Assembly: GCA_023419995.1 (NCBI GenBank)
Contig: JAEZXF010000174.1
Span: 1-7,469, forward strand
Reading direction: 5' to 3'
Origin: Pseudomonadota bacterium
GTDB taxonomy: Bacteria > Pseudomonadota > Alphaproteobacteria > Rhizobiales > Rhizobiaceae
Length of the DNA stretch: 7,469 nucleotides
Position numbers and translations under genes: made by a program. The notes under the pieces were generated by a model. The model was given only the letters and a program-made list of their open reading frames with translations, was not told the origin of the DNA and made no database searches. This document shows, piece after piece, positions 5,977 to 7,469 of this stretch. The stretch's first letter is position 1; every line of letters starts with the position of its first letter.

Positions 5977-6846
5977 TCAAGCGTCCCGCGCCCGCGGCCG
6001 CAGCCAGCCGTCCGCGATCGAGACGTTCCCGGCGCCGTAGACGTCCTTCAACGCCTCGACGAGCGCCATGCCTTCCTCCCGCCACGCCGCCTCGTCGGTT
6101 TGCGAGGGAAAGCGCATCTCCTGCCACTCGCTCTCCTCGCCGAAGGCGAGCTGGAACCGGTCGTCCCATTCCTCGATCCGGCCGGCGAGCTCGGCGGCCA
6201 GCCAGCGGAAATGGTTGAAGCGCCGGCCGGTCGCGTCGTCGGCGAGCGGGTACGAGCCGAAGGACGGGTCGACGGTGACGCTGGCCGGGGCTTCCTCGTC
6301 GTCGTCGAATGCGAGGGGCAGGTCATCGCCAAACCCGCCGGGCGACACGGCCTTCCATGCCATGTGGCGGACGAACCATGCGCCCAGCACGGCGGTCGCG
6401 AGGACCGGGGCAGCGATGCCGAGCGGGTCAGCCCACGGCGAGAGCCGTCCCGCGCTCCACAGCCATACGACACCCGCCGTCACGGCGGCGTAGAGGATGG
6501 CGGCGTTGACGACCTGCCGGCGCGAGGCGTCGTCGTCCTCTTCCTCGGGGATGAAGAAGCGGCGGCCGCCGGCGATCCACGCCGCCTGCGCCGCCGTGGA
6601 GGCGACGAACAGCGGCAGCGCCCAGCTGCTCATGACGGCGAGCGCCGCGCCGCTGGCGCCGACGACGACGATCGACGCGCCGACGATCCGGCGCCGGCGG
6701 CGCTCCAGCGGATCCTCCTTGCCGCCGGAAAGCGCGGCGAGCGCCTGGTCGAGCACCGCATCGGTCAGCACGGCGCGGAGGCCGAGCCAGCCCGACGCCA
6801 GGTAGAAGCCGCCGGCAAGGCGGAAGAAGATGTCCGTCGCGTCCAT
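5977..6846 (-). CDS. Hypothetical multi-pass membrane protein with acidic linkers and a C-terminal soluble domain
   Basis: I do not recognise a family. The 289-residue product has probable membrane segments at about 7-27, 54-72, 74-92, 112-131 and 142-163 (four or five spans). The loop between spans is Arg-rich at 49-53 (RRRRR, after SGGKEDPLE). Two acidic clusters, EEEDDD at 101-106 and DDDEE at 181-185, flank the last two spans. Residues about 186-289 are hydrophilic and rich in Trp and acidic residues (WLAAELAGRIEEWDDRF; EESEWQEMRFP), probably a cytosolic helical domain. Codon use has the same strong G/C third-position bias as the neighbours and the opposite frames look like shadows, so it is a real gene. 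ATG 6846 is the only ATG/GTG/TTG start before the frame runs back into mutL; the ribosome binding site is poor. It lies 107 nt downstream of mutL, same strand, and may be transcribed with mutL and the DUF2093 gene. Confidence 0.75.
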   Translation of the reverse strand: MDATDIFFRLAGGFYLASGWLGLRAVLTDAVLDQALAALSGGKEDPLERRRRRIVGASIVVVGASGAALAVMSSWALPLFVASTAAQAAWIAGGRRFFIPEEEDDDASRRQVVNAAILYAAVTAGVVWLWSAGRLSPWADPLGIAAPVLATAVLGAWFVRHMAWKAVSPGGFGDDLPLAFDDDEEAPASVTVDPSFGSYPLADDATGRRFNHFRWLAAELAGRIEEWDDRFQLAFGEESEWQEMRFPSQTDEAAWREEGMALVEALKDVYGAGNVSIADGWLRPRARDA

Positions 6847-6953
6847 GTCGCGTGCCCGTGGGCCTCTGCCCGATGGTCCGTGTCCGCGGGCCCACGCCCG
6901 CCGCGTTGCCCGAATGCGCTTTGCCGCCGGATTGCGGCTTGACGGTGGCGCCT
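6847..6953. other. 107-nt gap between mutL and the membrane-protein gene
   Basis: It contains an 8-bp inverted repeat and a small GC-rich stem (GCCGC 6923-6927, GCGGC 6934-6938). Neither is followed by a T-tract in the minus-strand direction, so no intrinsic terminator for mutL is visible, and I see no clear promoter for the downstream gene. A TTGACG at 6939-6944 on the plus strand has no -10 partner and points into the antisense of mutL. Confidence 0.4.
6857..6896 (-). repeat. 8-bp inverted repeat downstream of mutL
   Basis: CGTGGGCC at 6857-6864 pairs perfectly with GGCCCACG at 6889-6896 across a 24-nt spacer. The stem is very GC-rich. With no following T-tract it is not a canonical terminator; it could slow polymerase or protect the mutL mRNA 3' end, and it sits just upstream of the start of the membrane-protein gene. 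Chance is possible in such GC-rich sequence. Confidence 0.3.
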
Positions 6954-6961
6954 CTAGCGCC
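6947..6961 (-). other. Small hairpin over the mutL stop codon
   Basis: GGCGC (6947-6951) and GCGCC (6957-6961) flank a 5-base loop that contains the TAG stop of mutL on the minus strand. A 5-bp GC stem is weak evidence of function and no T-tract follows. Confidence 0.2.
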
Positions 6962-7469
6962 GGCCGAACAGGCGCTCGATGTCGCTCAGCTTCAGCTCGA
7001 CATAGGTCGGCCGGCCGTGGTTGCAGGTACCGGAGCCGGGCGTCGCCTCCATCTGGCGCAGAAGCGCGTTCATCTCGTCGGGCCGCAGGCGCCGGCCGGA
7101 CCGCACCGAGCCGTGGCAGGCCATCGTCGCGGCGATGGCGTCGAGCCGTTCCTTCAGCGTCTCGATCGTGTCGGTCTCGGCGATCTCGTCGGCAAGGTCG
7201 CGCACCAGCTGCTGCACGTCGACCTCGCCGAGCATCGCCGGTGTCGCACGCACGGCCACAGCACCGGGCCCGAAGCGCTCCAGCGCCAGGCCGAGCCGCG
7301 CGAGCAGCTCGCTATTGGCGGCCAGGCGGCCGGCGTCCTCTTCCGGAAGGTCGACGATCTCGGGCAGGAGAAGCATCTGCGACGGCACGGCCCGCGCCGA
7401 CAGCGCCTCCTTCAGCGCCTCGTAGACGAGGCGTTCGTGGGCGGCGTGCTGGTCGACGATGACGAGGGA
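6954..7469 (-). CDS. mutL: DNA mismatch repair protein MutL, C-terminal part (cut by window edge)
   Basis: The visible 171 residues are the C-terminal dimerisation/endonuclease domain of MutL; the N-terminal GHKL ATPase lies beyond position 7469. The frame stays open to the edge, where it reads [29 protein letters not shown] (7454-7419) fits the endonuclease consensus DQHA-x2-E-x4-E exactly. The other metal-site elements are ACHGSVRSG (around 7121-7095) and CNHGRP (7025-7008), the latter CPHGRP in many homologues. The protein ends in DIERLFGRR. This is thus the nicking type of MutL, as in MutH-lacking bacteria, which cuts the new strand after MutS recognition in concert with the sliding clamp. 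GTG at 7388, which could be mistaken for a start, is an internal Val codon because homology continues upstream of it. The next gene on the same strand begins 107 nt after the stop. Confidence 0.95.
   Translation of the reverse strand, partial: SLVIVDQHAAHERLVYEALKEALSARAVPSQMLLLPEIVDLPEEDAGRLAANSELLARLGLALERFGPGAVAVRATPAMLGEVDVQQLVRDLADEIAETDTIETLKERLDAIAATMACHGSVRSGRRLRPDEMNALLRQMEATPGSGTCNHGRPTYVELKLSDIERLFGRR

Noticed and set aside
4659..6040. Long alternative plus-strand frame (451 codons from 4685) over lpxK and beyond, and the minus-strand frame 4599-5552
   Set aside because: Both translate to Arg/Ala/Pro-rich sequence without recognisable motifs, while the lpxK frame has all family motifs.
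5887..6942. 351-codon plus-strand frame opposite the membrane-protein gene
   Set aside because: Its composition (Arg, Ala, Gly, Pro) is that of a shadow; the minus-strand frame has alternating hydrophobic spans and soluble regions expected of a real membrane protein.
1..7469. Mobile element, CRISPR array, defence island, tRNA or rRNA
   Set aside because: No transposase or integrase motifs, direct repeat arrays, tRNA-like folds or composition shifts seen; gene content is conserved chromosomal.

Overview
This is a high-GC, gene-dense chromosomal window. Gene order and protein content point to an alphaproteobacterium of the order Hyphomicrobiales (Rhizobiales). A TldD/PmbA-family gene, a CysQ-type phosphatase, a DUF4170 protein, a DUF374 acyltransferase, waaA, lpxK, a DUF2093 protein and mutL in close succession is, from general knowledge, a familiar arrangement in that order. 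The genus cannot be fixed from the sequence.

Plus strand, 57-5690: six genes in one direction form what looks like a single transcription unit. They are a TldE/PmbA homologue, a CysQ/inositol-monophosphatase-family phosphatase (TTG start, 14-nt overlap with the gene before), a 78-residue DUF4170 protein, a DUF374 lysophospholipid-acyltransferase-family protein, the Kdo transferase WaaA (4-nt ATGA overlap) and the lipid A 4'-kinase LpxK (4-nt gap). The only sizeable break is the 105-nt gap at 2188-2292. It holds a 14-bp perfect palindrome and a 7-bp GC-rich hairpin, and is the best place for an internal regulatory element. The last three genes make up a lipid A/Kdo module: LpxK phosphorylates the lipid A disaccharide, WaaA adds Kdo, and the DUF374 protein is a plausible late acyltransferase.

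Minus strand, 7469-5700: read in the direction of transcription, these are the C-terminal end of mutL (cut by the window edge), a 289-residue predicted membrane protein that I do not recognise, and a 75-residue DUF2093 protein. The DUF2093 gene meets lpxK tail to tail with only 9 bp between the stop codons. The MutL fragment has the full metal-dependent endonuclease motif, as expected in a bacterium without MutH.

There is no sign of a mobile element, CRISPR array, tRNA, rRNA, prophage or defence system. No gap exceeds 107 nt. The less-explained items are the two small conserved proteins of unknown function (DUF4170, DUF2093), the unrecognised membrane protein and the palindrome upstream of the DUF4170 gene. 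I do not see a new multi-gene system here; this is mostly a conserved housekeeping region.
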